NCBI GenBank assembly: GCA_947624305.1
Contig: CANQKC010000007.1
Location: 22,775-86,774, forward strand
Source of the DNA: an uncultured Monoglobus sp.
Lineage (GTDB): Bacteria > Bacillota > Clostridia > Monoglobales > Monoglobaceae
DNA: 64,000 nt
Reading direction: 5' to 3'
This document shows positions 1 through 10,309 of this stretch, in pieces (within the stretch, counting starts at the first letter, position 1; the number at the start of each line of letters is the position of its first letter). The position numbers and the translations under genes are program-made. The notes under the pieces were generated by a model, which saw nothing but the letters and a program-made list of their open reading frames with translations, made no database searches and was not told the origin of the DNA.

Positions 1-3000
1 CGGAAGTCTCTGTGAGGCGTCCGAAGGCATAACGGTCACCTCAGCGCCCGCGGCGTATCTGTTTGTGTCGGTTGGCAGGTAGCTCACGTTTCCCTCGGGA
101 CTTCCGGGAGCGTTTGTTTTGCCGTCGGTATAGATAACCTGCTCGTTGTCGGGTATGCCGTCGGAACTGTTTCTGTCGGTTCCGCCGCCGCGTTTATCCT
201 CGGCCCATACCGCGTAAACATCGGTGCTCGGACTGCTCTTAGTGTTGACCGTGGTGATCGGGAAATCGGCTAAAGTATCACTCTCGTCAATATTCTCATT
301 AAGCTTTCCGTCTGCCTTTATATAGTTACTGTCATTATATTTGCTATTCGTTGTCCAGCCCACGAAGGTAACCGCCGTGCCGTTTATAGGCGCATGCGTG
401 GGCTTGACATCGGTATTCAGCGCATAGGACTCGTTGGGCTCAACGGTCTCGGTGAACGGCGTACTTTCATTATAATCTTTACCGTCTTTGTTCCATGTGC
501 CGCCGCTCATATGATAGTTAACGGTGGGCATATTGTCCCACTGCGCGGTCAGTACGTCGAGCTGTCCGTTCTTATCGAATGTGTCGTCGCCGCTATAATA
601 TACGACACCTGTGCCGGGGTCGGGCAGTTCGCCGGATTTCGGTTTTCCGTTCAGCGTCCAACCAAGGAAATGTGCGCCGAATGTCGTCGGCTTCATCGAC
701 CTTACATAGACTTTCTCGCCAATCTTATATTGCGCTCTGTCGTTGGGCAGATCGCTGACCTCGTCCGCGGTTCCCTTGACGTATCTTACCTGGAACGCGT
801 CGGCAATGCCGTCTGTCTCGCCTTCCTTGTCGGTATTGGTGCTGTAATTATCCTGCGCCCAAACCGCGTAAACGTCCTTGTCGGCGCTTTCAAGCGTGAC
901 CTTGGTTACAAGCTTGGGCAGTTCTGTTTTATTGTCATAGGTGGACTGAACACCTGGATTATCCGCCCAGCCTACAAATACATATCCGGCCGGCGCTGTG
1001 TATTCAAGACTTTGATCGCCCCTTGACTCGCCTATCTCCGCGTCAAGCGTCACATCGCTGCCATTCGAATAAGCGGGGGATTTATATGTCGGGCCTTTAT
1101 TATCGTCACTTAAAGTGTTCACATGGTAATTCACATAATACGCCTTTTTCCATACGGCGTAGAGCGTGTCGAGCCGACCGCTCTTGGTAAATTGGTCACC
1201 CTCCTGATAGAGACTGCCGTCCGGCTTTTTACCATTACCGTCAGTTTTGTTCAAGCTCCAACCCTTGAACACATATCCCTCAAGCGTGGGATTGGGGCCG
1301 GCCACAACCGCGTGCTGGCCGATCGTGTGCGCTTCATAATCCTCGGGAACACCCTTGACATCAATGCCATCCGGCGCGTCTTCCGGCTTGTGGCCGTCAT
1401 ATTTGATCTGGTAAACATCGGGAATATCATCCGGTCTTGGCGTCGCGCCGGGCTCCGGCGCACCGAAGTTATTCGTTGACCAGATCGCGTAAACGTCGAT
1501 ATTGCTGTTGGTGACAGTCACTCTGTCGGTTATGTTAACTCCTTCCGGTATGGCCGTCTCGCCGTATACTTGATTTGTCACTTGAACGGACGTTGTCCAG
1601 CCCACAAACAAATTGCCATCTTTGGTGAAGGTGTTGGTGTACTTGCCGACCGCGTCGGTGTCATCGCCTTCAAGCTCAAGCGCCTCGGTGGTTCCGGCAG
1701 TAATTCCGGAGATTGTGACTGTATCGGTCACATTATTCCAACCCTCTCTGGGCTGACCTTTCTTTTCGATGTCGGTCACGTCATCGGCGTATACGGAACT
1801 AAGCGTACCGCCGTTGGCGTGGTACGTCAGACTGTATGTCGCGTCTTTCTTCGCCCATATCGCGTAGAGCACGTCAAGCTTTCCGGACTTTTTAAACTGC
1901 TGACCCGCACGTTTAAGAGTATCAGCCTCGCCGGCGTGCTTCGGATCGTTAAGGCTCCAGCCCATAAAGATATAGCCCTCGAGAGTCGGATCGCCGTTGG
2001 CATGAAGCTTGATATTAACATCATCGCCTACCGCGTATTGAGTATCATCCACGGGGATATTTGCTGCGGTGGGTTTGGGCCCGTCAATGGAATCATATTC
2101 GGGCGCGTTTTCCACATTGTCTTCATAGCGAACCTGATACGCGTCCGGAGTGTTGTCGGGCGCGGCGGTGCTTGAGCCGCCCTCGTCAACGATCCATACC
2201 GCATAGACGGTCTTGCCGGTATTCTCCTCCGGCATAGTTATTGTTGTGTCGATTAAGTCCTTCGGAAGCACGGCAAATTCGTCTTCTTCCTCTGTCTCTT
2301 TGCCGTAGATCTTGCCGTTTGCTTCTGCTTTATCCGTCCAGCCGGCGAAGATATAGCCCGACTCATGTGTCGGAGCCGCAACTCCGTCAGCCGTGCCGAG
2401 CGTCACGGTTGTGCCCGGCTCATGCTGCGTGGTTTTCTTGTCAATCGGATCCTCTGCCCACTTTCCGCCGTTGGCGTCATAGGTAAGCGTAGCCTTTTCG
2501 GTGTCCCACTTGGCCTCGAGTATAAGGCCCACGTCGGGTATATCGTCCTTAGCAATAATTGCTCCCGCAACGTATTCTTTTGTTTTTACGGTGCCTACTC
2601 CATCCGCGGGATTTACCACGGTCCAGCCCTCAAATGTGTATTTTTCAAGCTTGGGCGCGGGGTCATCGCCGACACCTGTGCCCTTGACGGTGTACTCGCC
2701 CTCGCCTATCGTGTCTGCGGTAGGCAGAGGCATACGACCGTCATCCGGAGCTTTAGGATAATCCGCGCTTCCGGGGAGATAGATAACCTGCTCATAATCG
2801 GGCGTTCCGTCGCCGATGGGATTGCCGTCATCATCCTTTCCGCCGTAAGCGTCCGCCGCCCATACCGCGTACAGCACCATAACGCCGCTTTCGGCATGCT
2901 TCATCGCGGTTTCTGCACCGGGAGTTATAATGTCCGGCTTTTTACTTTTCTCGGTGACCGGTTCTTCCTTTTTGGCGCTCCAGCCGAGGAAGGTATAGCC

Positions 3001-5160
3001 GTCTCTCGCGAGATTGCCGTCTCCGTCGCCGTCTTTATTAGTCTTTGTTGTAAAATTATCATCCTCGGAATATTTTTCGGTGTCGGTGGGCTCGCTGCCG
3101 CTTGTCGCGCCGTTGCCGTTGTATACAACGCCGTAAACCGGGGACAAGGGTTCCCATACCGCGTAGAGTATATCAACCCCGGCGGATTTGTTGAAGGTGT
3201 TACCTGCCGTATAAAGATCACTGCCATTCTTTCCCGAACCGTCGGGTGCGTTAAGGCTCCAGCCCTTGAAAGTATAGCCGCTTCTGGTGAGTGCCGAGCC
3301 GTCCTGAACCGTGACGGAAGTAACTCCGCTGCCAAAGTTATATTTTGCTTCGTCCTTTGGCAATTTGCTTGTATCAACCTCGCCCGCTCCCGCGTTGGCG
3401 TCATAGATTACCTGATAATAGTCGGGTATGCCGTCGCCCTTGTGATTGCCGTTCGCTTCGCGTTCGCCGTAGCGGTCGACCGCCCACGCCGCATACAAAT
3501 TCATGACCGTGCTGTATTCGCCGAGTTCCATTATCGCTTTCAGGCTTTGTTTATGCACATGCGAGTCAAGCGGATCGTTATACGCGAGATACAGCGGGTT
3601 TGTCTCATCATTTACTCTATCGTCAAGCTCCTTCTGCGTGGTTATGCTCTGGAACGGCTTGTTGCGCGTCCAGCCGAGGAACAGCGAGCCGTCATGCGTC
3701 GGCGCCGGAGTGTAGGACAGAAGAACATCCGCTCCAAGCGCATATGTTTTCTCATCCTCCGGAACCTCGCCGCTGCCGCCGTTCACGTTATATTTTACTC
3801 CATAAGTCACAGGCTCCCAAACCGCGTAAAGCGTGGTGAGGCCCGCCTTCTTGGTAAACCATGTCTGAGTGTCGCTTATGCCGTCGCGGCCTTTTAAAGC
3901 CTCGGGCTGATAGAGGACATTCACGTTGGTTTCCCATTTGTTCAAATCTGGAGATCCATCTTCCGGCTTATCTGCCGGCTTACCGCTTTCTTCTGCCGAT
4001 GAAGTTTTGTAATCATAATCCGCGTTTGTGCTCCAGCCCTTGAATATATAGCCGGGCAGCTCGGGCAGCTTGACGGAATCGTCTGTCGGCATAACCGAAA
4101 CGCCCTGCAAATCCGTTATGCTGGTATAAGCGTGGCTGTCATACGGGATATACTTCGCATGAGTTTCTTTTGCGGTATCACCGGCCTCAGTATTCGCATC
4201 AAGAACGGCCTGCGGCAGGTTCTCCTTATATACAACCTGCATCGCGTCGGGAATACCGTCGCCGGGGTTATTGGTTCCCGGGTCAGGCTCGTTATCCTCC
4301 GCCCAGATCGCATACACGTCATACTGAAATTTTCCGCTATTCCCCGACTGCCAAGCATACTCGTTCGCTTTGCTTGTATCCAAAGTGTGAACGATATAAT
4401 TAGCGGCATCTTCATAAGGTGTAAAATCATCGTCACCCTTTTTCTGGAATTGTCCGTTACTGTCGGCATAGCCTTCAAATGCCTTTGTGGCCCAGCCCAT
4501 CTGCGCGAAATGGATAGTTTTCATACCTCCATCTACTTCGTATTGTTGAGCCGCTCTTGTGGGCTTTACCAAGTCCTCACTGAGGGAATAATTTTCCTCT
4601 CTTGTGGCGTTTTCGGTATAGAAAGTTGGGTCTTTATAGGTGGTGCCTCTATATGTCCACTCGCCCTTGTTCATATGGTAATTTACAATGGCGTCATCAT
4701 AGTCGGGAATGCCGTTTCCGTTGACGTCAACAGCCCATACCGCGTAAAGCACCACATCTGACTCGCCCATGGTGTAGAAGTCAATAGAATTCTTCTGTTC
4801 CATTTCAAGGTCGGTATAGTCATAGAAATTGGGGTCAGCTGCTCCCAGTTCTCCGATCTCATTTTCTGACTCAATTTTTGTTGACAGCCAGTCGGGCTTA
4901 ACAGCCTGACCGCTGTCGTTCTTTTCCACCGCGTACCAGCCGGCGAACGCCGATCTGGTTTTTACCACGTTATTCAAGAGGTCGCCGTTACCGTTGTTGC
5001 CCACGATCGGAACCTTGAAGCCCTCGATAAATTCTTCCTTTTGGTCGTTTGGCGTTCCTGTTGCCACGGGACTGTAGCCGTCATTGTTGGCGTCATGAAG
5101 GTCGTTGGTCACAGGCACAGCCCCGTCGCCGCCGTTAACATCATACTGCACATGATGGAA
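1..5160 (-). repeat. Coding array of Listeria-Bacteroides repeats with a higher-order unit
   Basis: Within the giant surface gene, a segment ending GDGIPD-x-x-QV-x-Y recurs near 4720, 4260, 3440, 2800, 2140, 1420, 810 and 140, mostly 600-820 bp apart. Each is followed by one or two Listeria-Bacteroides repeats ending LYAVW. The Asp/Asn-rich lead-in (for example VDVNGNGIPD) resembles thrombospondin-type-3 or EF-hand-like calcium loops. Copies are diverged, so the array is old rather than freshly expanded. Confidence 0.7.
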
Positions 5161-8100
5161 TATATTAATAGGTATAGAATGATAGTCGGTCTTATCAGTA
5201 CCTACATCGCTAAAATCAATAGTAAACGTAGCTCTGCCGTTGCCGTATATTTTCTCTAAATTAACATTATAAGGGCTGCCGGATTGATCACTGTTGTCAC
5301 TCACCGTCTTGAAGCCGCTTAAATCATGCCACCAATTTCTTTCCTTATTGTCAACAAGGTTTTTATTAGCTGTATGCTCTTCCTCCGTGAAGTTATCAAC
5401 ATATTTTACCTCCTTAATATACGAAGGCGAACCAACGTCAATCGCGCCGAGGTTTATAACAGCTTCATTTAATACTTTGCCATCCTGTTTCACCGCTTTT
5501 GCCTCGGGAGCAACACCATTGCCTTGCCGTGCCTGTTCAGAGGTTGAAAGAACATGGTCAAAGTATATAGGCGCACCGGAATCCATATACAAAACGGTTG
5601 TTGTATTTTTATTTAAACCGAATGGCGCGTTCGATGTAATATTTGTTGTCGCTTTTTTATAAAGATGATTAACATCGTCCCAAATCGGGTTGCCATCGTC
5701 ATCTAAATCATCAGCGTTATACTGATACTGTTTTATAACAACCTTTTTAATGCCGGTTGCTTTATCATCAAAAGCATCACTTGCAATACTCTCAATGTTT
5801 CCCGGAACAACAAGAACGTATTGTCCCGTTAAATCACTGCCAAGGTTTGGATCGTTGTCAATCTGACTCGCAAAAGTATTACCGCGAAACGCGTACTGAA
5901 ATATAGTCTTAATTGTTTCCGGTAATGTCAAACTCGTCAACTCACAATCTTGAAACGCGCGATAATTAATATTCTCAACCTTATTAAGATTAAGAGGTTC
6001 GTCAATTTTATATTGATAAAACGCAGAGTGATTAATCGACTTAACCGAGTTTGGAAAAACAACGGCTTTAATTTCTTTAGCACCGCTTCGATCAGTTAGA
6101 GTGCCGTTTCTGTCACTGTCCTCTTTTGATAAAAGAGGTGTGTTCTCGTCAGGCTGCGCGACACCCGTAACAGTGATAGTATATTCCTGTCCGTCAATAG
6201 TTGCGGTAAGCGTTGAAGGGACATTAATAACAACACTGCTGCCAATGGGACCGGTGTAAAATACCGCGTCGTTCGTTATACGATTGAACCACCAATAATC
6301 ATTAGGCGCATCTGCCCGCAGCGTATATGCGGCCTCATTTTTATTTTTATAATGAACATTGGCATAAAACGCACCAAAGGGATGCGCCGGCACTTCCGGT
6401 GCAGCTGTATCCATAACTCCATTATCGCCGTTTTCCGGGTCGTAGACAACGCCTTCCATATATATCTCTCTAAGATTCAGACATTTGGAAAACGCGTTAA
6501 TGTCAATATTCGCAAGAGGCGCAGAGCTATCTCCTTCTTTATAAGCATCATGATTGAATCTAACCGTTTTAAGATCGCGACATTCACGAAAAGCCCATAA
6601 GCCAATTTCCTTAATTTGAGACGGAAGCTCAATTGAAGTCAGCGCTCGGCAAAGTCTGAAAGCATAAGGCTCTATAATGGTAACTGTATCCGGAATGTTG
6701 TTTACATTCTTCATGCTGTCACAATACCAGAAAGCGCCATATGGAATTTTGTCGATCTTATTTGTTACATCCGGATCAGTAAAGTAAAGAAAATCAACAG
6801 ACTTTAAAATCTGAACTGCCGGTCTGCCTGAAAACGCGCCGTCAGCTATTCCCTTGATGTCTATTACTTCTTCTGTCCGACTCCCGTCTTTTGTTTTATA
6901 AACTTTGGTCGGAATTTTTACTTCAACTTTACCTTTGAGATCATCCACTTTTGAAGCACCGGACTTCTTAGCACCATCTACCGTAAAATAAGGATATTGA
7001 CCCTCATCCGCAGTCTGGTATTCAGGACTTTCTTGACCGGGAGTTGAATAGCTTATTTTGATATTGTCAAATTTTATATAGTCAGGTTTACTGCCCGCAG
7101 TTGATGAACCAACAGAAGTCGGAACAATTGAAATACTATCTGTTTTTGTTTTTAGATTATTAGCCGGTTTTAATATATCTTTCTCTGTTAATGTATAGCT
7201 GCTTCCACCTTTTTCTTTGTATGAAAACTTTATCTTATGGTTTGATTGATTGTATTCAACCTTTAAAGTATACCATGTATTTTGTGAAATTTTACTGCCA
7301 CTTGTAATGGCTTGCTTTTCATATGCTTTGCTATCGTCACTGCTAACAAGATAGTCGCTGTATAATAAATCTGTTTTACTACTACTGAATGAGCTCAATC
7401 TTATATCAATAAATCTGCCGTCACTACTGTTATAACTAACCTTATCGGTTACATTATTACTATCATATAATCTGAGCAATATTGTATCACTTGCAGCCGT
7501 ATCTTTTGTTATATAAAAATCCTCTTCAACAGTAAAACTGGTATATTCACTCGGAAAATACTTGTCAGAAGTAAATCTCCAGCCGTCTTGACCGCTGCCA
7601 GCATCCTGAAAAACAAGAGCGTTATCTCCGTTGCTTTCCTCTATAATCATCGGGGGCGTCGGACTCGGCAGTGTGCTTGTGCCGTAATTAATTGTGAGTG
7701 ATTGTTTACTGTTATTTTCATATTTCTCATCGTTCGTAAACGTCTTTCCAACGCTATTCGAGTCATTAAAATCCCATTCCGTGGAAGTCACAATCGGCTC
7801 GGGTGTAGCCGGGCCATCACCCGTTGCAAGATAGTACCTGAAATCGTTTTTGTCTTTTGCAGCTTCGGTATCATGAGTGTCTAATTTATTTTCTGTGTTG
7901 TCATATGTATAATTGTTCTTAAGACCGACAATATATCCGTCATCGTTTATAATAAAAGGAGAATCGTTATCATAGCCGGAACCATCAGCCCACTTTATAT
8001 ATCCTGCCACATTTCCCCAAGGTGCGCCGGAAACAGAACCTGCAGGGTTATCAATCTTCAAAAAAAGGTTAACACTATTATTCACATTAAACGCACGGTC

Positions 8101-8946
8101 TTGAATTTCTGTAACTTGACTCGGAACCTCAACATATGTCAAAGCATTACACGAATCAAAAGCCAACACGCCAATTTTTGTAACAGTAGCTCCAAATGTG
8201 ATTTTAGTGAGTTTTTCGCATTTTGAAAAACAGTTTTCCGGCAGTTCTTTCAAAGAAGTAGCGCTTGTCAAGTCTATTTCTTGAATATCACACGAACTAT
8301 AACACCCTTTGCCCATAGTGGTGACGGATGCCGGTATATTATTAAGAGAAGTAATTGAGTTTGAAGCAAAAGCATTCGCTCCAAATTTTGCGATTTTTGA
8401 TTCTTCGGCAAAATTAATACTAGTCAATTTACTGCTTGAAAAAGCATCATCAGCAATCTCGACTATATCATAAGTTTTTGAATTACCGTCAAGGCTGGTA
8501 GTGCCGGTAACATAAGAGGGTATTGTAATTTCAGTCGGCGAACCAACACCGCCCATACCGGCATCAATGAAATTATATTTTGTGATGACAGCCGTACCGT
8601 TTGCACCGTCGGTGGGCTCGGTGAGCTCTCGCACTACAATATACGTTGCAAGGTTTGTTGTATCTTTAGGTGCGCCGTTATGATCGGTTATATTAATAAT
8701 CGGCAAATCATCATAGGCGCTCGCGACCGCAATCCCGGGACCGGATATCGGCATGATCTCATTTTCGGAGTCTGCGCCTATTAATGCCTCCTCCTCGGAG
8801 GAGGTGGCGGACGCCAGTCCGTCGGAGGTGGGTCCCCCAATATTTGTGTCCGGCTCGGCGGCAAAAACCGCGATGCCCGGCAATGTGCCCAGCACCATTA
8901 TCAAAGCCAGCATTAAAGCTAATACGCGATTAACCTTTTTTAACAT
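1..8946 (-). CDS. Giant exported LRR/Listeria-Bacteroides-repeat surface protein, C-terminus beyond window
   Basis: The frame is open from the ATG at 8946 to the window edge, giving at least 2982 residues; the same frame was checked at both ends. The start is fixed by AAGGAG about 8 nt upstream. Residues 1-30 form a signal peptide (MLKKVNR, a hydrophobic core, then VFAA). Residues about 150-285 and 650-1050 are BspA-type leucine-rich repeats (LRR_5). Residues about 430-635 look like a beta-sandwich or carbohydrate-binding-like module. From about residue 1260 to the edge the protein is an array of Listeria-Bacteroides (InlB B-repeat/Flg_new) repeats with GY-F-GW and LYAVWA motifs. Family knowledge suggests an extracellular adhesin or mucin/glycan-facing protein; that role is inferred. 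No anchor is visible because the C-terminus is outside the window. Confidence 0.9.
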   Translation of the reverse strand, partial: MLKKVNRVLALMLALIMVLGTLPGIAVFAAEPDTNIGGPTSDGLASATSSEEEALIGADSENEIMPISGPGIAVASAYDDLPIINITDHNGAPKDTTNLATYIVVRELTEPTDGANGTAVITKYNFIDAGMGGVGSPTEITIPSYVTGTTSLDGNSKTYDIVEIADDAFSSSKLTSINFAEESKIAKFGANAFASNSITSLNNIPASVTTMGKGCYSSCDIQEIDLTSATSLKELPENCFSKCEKLTKITFGATVTKIGVLAFDSCNALTYVEVPSQVTEIQDRAFNVNNSVNLFLKIDNPAGSVSGAPWGNVAGYIKWADGSGYDNDSPFIINDDGYIVGLKNNYTYDNTENKLDTHDTEAAKDKNDFRYYLATGDGPATPEPIVTSTEWDFNDSNSVGKTFTNDEKYENNSKQSLTINYGTSTLPSPTPPMIIEESNGDNALVFQDAGSGQDGWRFTSDKYFPSEYTSFTVEEDFYITKDTAASDTILLRLYDSNNVTDKVSYNSSDGRFIDIRLSSFSSSKTDLLYSDYLVSSDDSKAYEKQAITSGSKISQNTWYTLKVEYNQSNHKIKFSYKEKGGSSYTLTEKDILKPANNLKTKTDSISIVPTSVGSSTAGSKPDYIKFDNIKISYSTPGQESPEYQTADEGQYPYFTVDGAKKSGASKVDDLKGKVEVKIPTKVYKTKDGSRTEEVIDIKGIADGAFSGRPAVQILKSVDFLYFTDPDVTNKIDKIPYGAFWYCDSMKNVNNIPDTVTIIEPYAFRLCRALTSIELPSQIKEIGLWAFRECRDLKTVRFNHDAYKEGDSSAPLANIDINAFSKCLNLREIYMEGVVYDPENGDNGVMDTAAPEVPAHPFGAFYANVHYKNKNEAAYTLRADAPNDYWWFNRITNDAVFYTGPIGSSVVINVPSTLTATIDGQEYTITVTGVAQPDENTPLLSKEDSDRNGTLTDRSGAKEIKAVVFPNSVKSINHSAFYQYKIDEPLNLNKVENINYRAFQDCELTSLTLPETIKTIFQYAFRGNTFASQIDNDPNLGSDLTGQYVLVVPGNIESIASDAFDDKATGIKKVVIKQYQYNADDLDDDGNPIWDDVNHLYKKATTNITSNAPFGLNKNTTTVLYMDSGAPIYFDHVLSTSEQARQGNGVAPEAKAVKQDGKVLNEAVINLGAIDVGSPSYIKEVKYVDNFTEEEHTANKNLVDNKERNWWHDLSGFKTVSDNSDQSGSPYNVNLEKIYGNGRATFTIDFSDVGTDKTDYHSIPINIFHHVQYDVNGGDGAVPVTNDLHDANNDGYSPVATGTPNDQKEEFIEGFKVPIVGNNGNGDLLNNVVKTRSAFAGWYAVEKNDSGQAVKPDWLSTKIESENEIGELGAADPNFYDYTDLEMEQKNSIDFYTMGESDVVLYAVWAVDVNGNGIPDYDDAIVNYHMNKGEWTYRGTTYKDPTFYTENATREENYSLSEDLVKPTRAAQQYEVDGGMKTIHFAQMGWATKAFEGYADSNGQFQKKGDDDFTPYEDAANYIVHTLDTSKANEYAWQSGNSGKFQYDVYAIWAEDNEPDPGTNNPGDGIPDAMQVVYKENLPQAVLDANTEAGDTAKETHAKYIPYDSHAYTSITDLQGVSVMPTDDSVKLPELPGYIFKGWSTNADYDYKTSSAEESGKPADKPEDGSPDLNKWETNVNVLYQPEALKGRDGISDTQTWFTKKAGLTTLYAVWEPVTYGVKYNVNGGSGEVPEDEKTYALGADVLLSYTPAPTHDGSLFLGWTRNKPFQSITTQKELDDRVNDETNPLYLAYNDPLDSHVHKQSLKAIMELGEYSTVMNLYAAWAVDRYGEREANGNHKGDGIPDYYQVIYDANAGAGEVDTSKLPKDEAKYNFGSGVTSVTVQDGSALTRSGYTFKGWSLNAPDGSGKNGSDLYTAGNTFNKSAGVDILYAVWEPLSPVYGVVYNGNGATSGSEPTDTEKYSEDDNFTTKTNKDGDGDGNLARDGYTFLGWSAKKEEPVTEKSKKPDIITPGAETAMKHAESGVMVLYAVWAADAYGGKDDDGNPIGDGTPDYEQVIYLPGSADYPKAPDDGRMPLPTADTIGEGEYTVKGTGVGDDPAPKLEKYTFEGWTVVNPADGVGTVKTKEYVAGAIIAKDDIPDVGLILEAKWDTEKATLTYDANGGKWAEDPIDKKTTQHEPGTTVTLGTADGVAAPTHESGYIFAGWTDKAEANGKIYGKETEEEDEFAVLPKDLIDTTITMPEENTGKTVYAVWIVDEGGSSTAAPDNTPDAYQVRYEDNVENAPEYDSIDGPKPTAANIPVDDTQYAVGDDVNIKLHANGDPTLEGYIFMGWSLNDPKHAGEADTLKRAGQQFKKSGKLDVLYAIWAKKDATYSLTYHANGGTLSSVYADDVTDIEKKGQPREGWNNVTDTVTISGITAGTTEALELEGDDTDAVGKYTNTFTKDGNLFVGWTTSVQVTNQVYGETAIPEGVNITDRVTVTNSNIDVYAIWSTNNFGAPEPGATPRPDDIPDVYQIKYDGHKPEDAPDGIDVKGVPEDYEAHTIGQHAVVAGPNPTLEGYVFKGWSLNKTDGNGKKPDGSLYQEGDQFTKSGRLDTLYAVWKKAYYVNYHVNTLSDDNKGPTYKSPAYSNGSDVTLDAEIGESRGDQSLEYTAPAGYVFVGWADNPGVQSTYDNKTELPKLVTKVTLESADKDVYAVWAQDNYSTNTDKEGETDGIADAFQVRYVKGTADEVSDLPNDRAQYKIGEKVYVRSMKPTTFGAHFLGWTLNGKPKSGELPDPGTGVVYYSGDDTFDKNGQLDVLTAQWDNMPTVNYHMSGGTWNKDGKDYNESTPFTETVEPNESYALNTDVKPTHAPINGTAVTFVGWTTNSKYNDSNYIKADGKLNENIDESDTLADFPITTVNTKSSPSTDVYAVWAEDKRGGGTDRNSSDGIPDNEQVIYTDGKTNAPGSPEGNVSYLPTDTNRYAAGAEVTVMPSDASQRLP

Positions 8947-9001
8947 ATGTCATCTCTCCTTATATGTTTGATTTATTAATATACTATGTTATGAGCCCCA
9001 C

Positions 9002-9298
9002 GGCAAAAGGTTTTTGCCTCTTTGTCGCCCCGCGGCTTGGCAGGGCGGAATATGGGCTTTGGGCAATCATTTCATTGCAAAAACCTTTTGCAATTTCAGT
9101 CACCTTCGCCTTACGGGCGGTCGAGGTCGTCCGCCCCTACGACCGGGTTGGCGTCATCGCCTACACTTTGCGGGACGTCGAGGGCGCCGTCCCCTACGAA
9201 TTGGGTAAGTGACTTTTACTCGGCGTAGGGCCGGATGCCCACATCCGGCCGCGGGCGGATAATATCCGCCCCTACATTGCGGGGCGGTCGACCGCCCA
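9002..9298. repeat. Cluster of REP-like palindromes in a gene-free stretch (8947-9554)
   Basis: No gene is visible between the giant surface gene and the toxin promoter. The stretch holds an inverted pair (GCAAAAGGTTTTTGC at 9003-9017 and GCAAAAACCTTTTGC at 9077-9091). After these come short GC-rich stem-loops, several ending CCCCTACRA or CCCCTACA, at 9115-9142, 9172-9199, 9227-9275 and 9280-9298. The 9172 copy matches one at 14177-14206 almost exactly. They behave as a dispersed REP family; a mobilising RAYT transposase is represented here only by a remnant at 14.2 kb. Confidence 0.7.
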
Positions 9299-9554
9299 TT
9301 AATGGTCAATTAAAACAAGTCACCCCCCCCCGATCGATTCTCGGGAGGGATGGGTGTTCGGCGCAGTATGCCCACTTTGACACACTACTACACATAGTAT
9401 ATTGTACCAAAAACATATCCGTTTTTCAACTGATTATTGTACAAAATTAACCTTAATTTTTTGTCAGAAATGACAATAAAATATTAATTTTTCCAATGTC
9501 AAGCACAATATATATGTAATTACAAGAAAAATTTACACTATCTTTATTTTACTA

Positions 9555-9583
9555 TTGACATTTTAATAACTTTTAAGTATAAT
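9555..9583 (+). promoter_or_regulatory. Consensus sigma-A promoter of the toxin-antitoxin pair
   Basis: TTGACA at 9555-9560 and TATAAT at 9578-9583 are separated by exactly 17 bp. Because the ATG at 9582 overlaps the -10 box, it cannot be the translation start of the downstream gene. Confidence 0.85.
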
Positions 9584-9611
9584 GTATAATGAAAGCGGGG
9601 GAAAATATAAC

Positions 9612-9974
9612 GTGTACAAAATTAAGTTTTACAAAGATAAAAACGGAAATGAGCCTATTAAGCAATATTTAATTAAACTCAGACTTAAAAACGATAAAGA
9701 CAGCAGAATTAATCTGAACAAAATTAATGACTGCATTGAGTCTTTACATTTGTACGGAACAAGGGTCGGAGAACCATATGTTAAACATCTTGACGGTAAA
9801 ATATGGGAGCTTAGACCGCTTCGCAACCGTATTTTGTTCTTTGGATTTGACGGGAACAGTTTTGTGCTGTTGTCGCATTTTATTAAGAAAACGCAAAAGA
9901 CGCCGAAAAGAGAGATCGAAAAAGCCAAAAGACTTATGAAAGATTATATCGAAAGGAGCAAGAACAATGAGTGA
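9612..9974 (+). CDS. RelE/HigB-type (Gp49 family) toxin
   Basis: 120 residues. The GTG at 9612 (VYKIKFYKDKNG) is chosen because a GGGGG-containing ribosome site lies about 8-10 nt upstream and because the earlier ATG is inside the promoter. The sequence fits the phage-derived Gp49/HigB family of RelE-fold mRNA interferases: the central KHLDGKIWELRPLRNRILFF stretch and the C-terminal LLSHFIKKTQKTP are typical. The toxin is expected to cleave mRNA on the ribosome. It overlaps the antitoxin by 8 nt, and the toxin-first order is that of higBA loci. Confidence 0.88.
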   Translation: MYKIKFYKDKNGNEPIKQYLIKLRLKNDKDSRINLNKINDCIESLHLYGTRVGEPYVKHLDGKIWELRPLRNRILFFGFDGNSFVLLSHFIKKTQKTPKREIEKAKRLMKDYIERSKNNE

Positions 9975-10263
9975 TAATTATATTTCTCCCGAGGGAACCG
10001 ATTGGGAAGACTTCAGAAAAGAATTTTTTACGCCCGAAGAAAATGCGGCGAGTGATTTGAGGGTCGCGGTTATCGGCGAGCTTATCAAGGCTCGGCGTGA
10101 AAAGGGCATAAGCCAGAAAAAGCTTGAGGAACTGAGCGGCGTTAAACAGCCGGTTATCGCAAGGATGGAAAAGGGCTCGACAAGTCCGCAGGTCAGCACC
10201 CTGCTCAAGGTTCTGGCGCCTTTGGGAAAGACCCTCGCGGTTGTTCCGCTTAAGCAGGACTAA
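9967..10263 (+). CDS. HigA-type XRE-family antitoxin
   Basis: 98 residues. The start overlaps the toxin end and is preceded by AAAGGAG with 8 nt spacing. Residues about 35-90 form a Cro/C1-type helix-turn-helix (ISQKKLEELSGVKQPVIARM). It should bind and neutralise the upstream toxin and repress their shared promoter, as is usual for this family; no clear operator palindrome was identified. The N-terminal 30 residues are acidic and probably form the toxin-contact segment. Confidence 0.88.
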   Translation: MSDNYISPEGTDWEDFRKEFFTPEENAASDLRVAVIGELIKARREKGISQKKLEELSGVKQPVIARMEKGSTSPQVSTLLKVLAPLGKTLAVVPLKQD

Positions 10264-10265
10264 GC

Positions 10266-10299
10266 AAAAGCGCTTCCGAGGTTTTCGGAAGCGCTTTTT
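10266..10299. terminator. Bidirectional intrinsic terminator
   Basis: A hairpin with arms around AGCGCTTCCGA / TCGGAAGCGCT has A-runs on one side and T-runs on the other. It sits between the convergent antitoxin and aquaporin genes and can serve both. Confidence 0.85.
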
Positions 10300-10309
10300 A
10301 TATTCGCGT

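Noticed and set aside
2365..3897. 510-codon plus-strand frame in the giant surface gene
   Set aside because: The minus-strand frame encodes coherent Listeria-Bacteroides repeats throughout; the plus frame is its GC-biased complement.
9582..9611. ATG start for the HigB-type toxin at 9582
   Set aside because: It lies within the -10 box of the promoter; the GTG at 9612 has a ribosome site.
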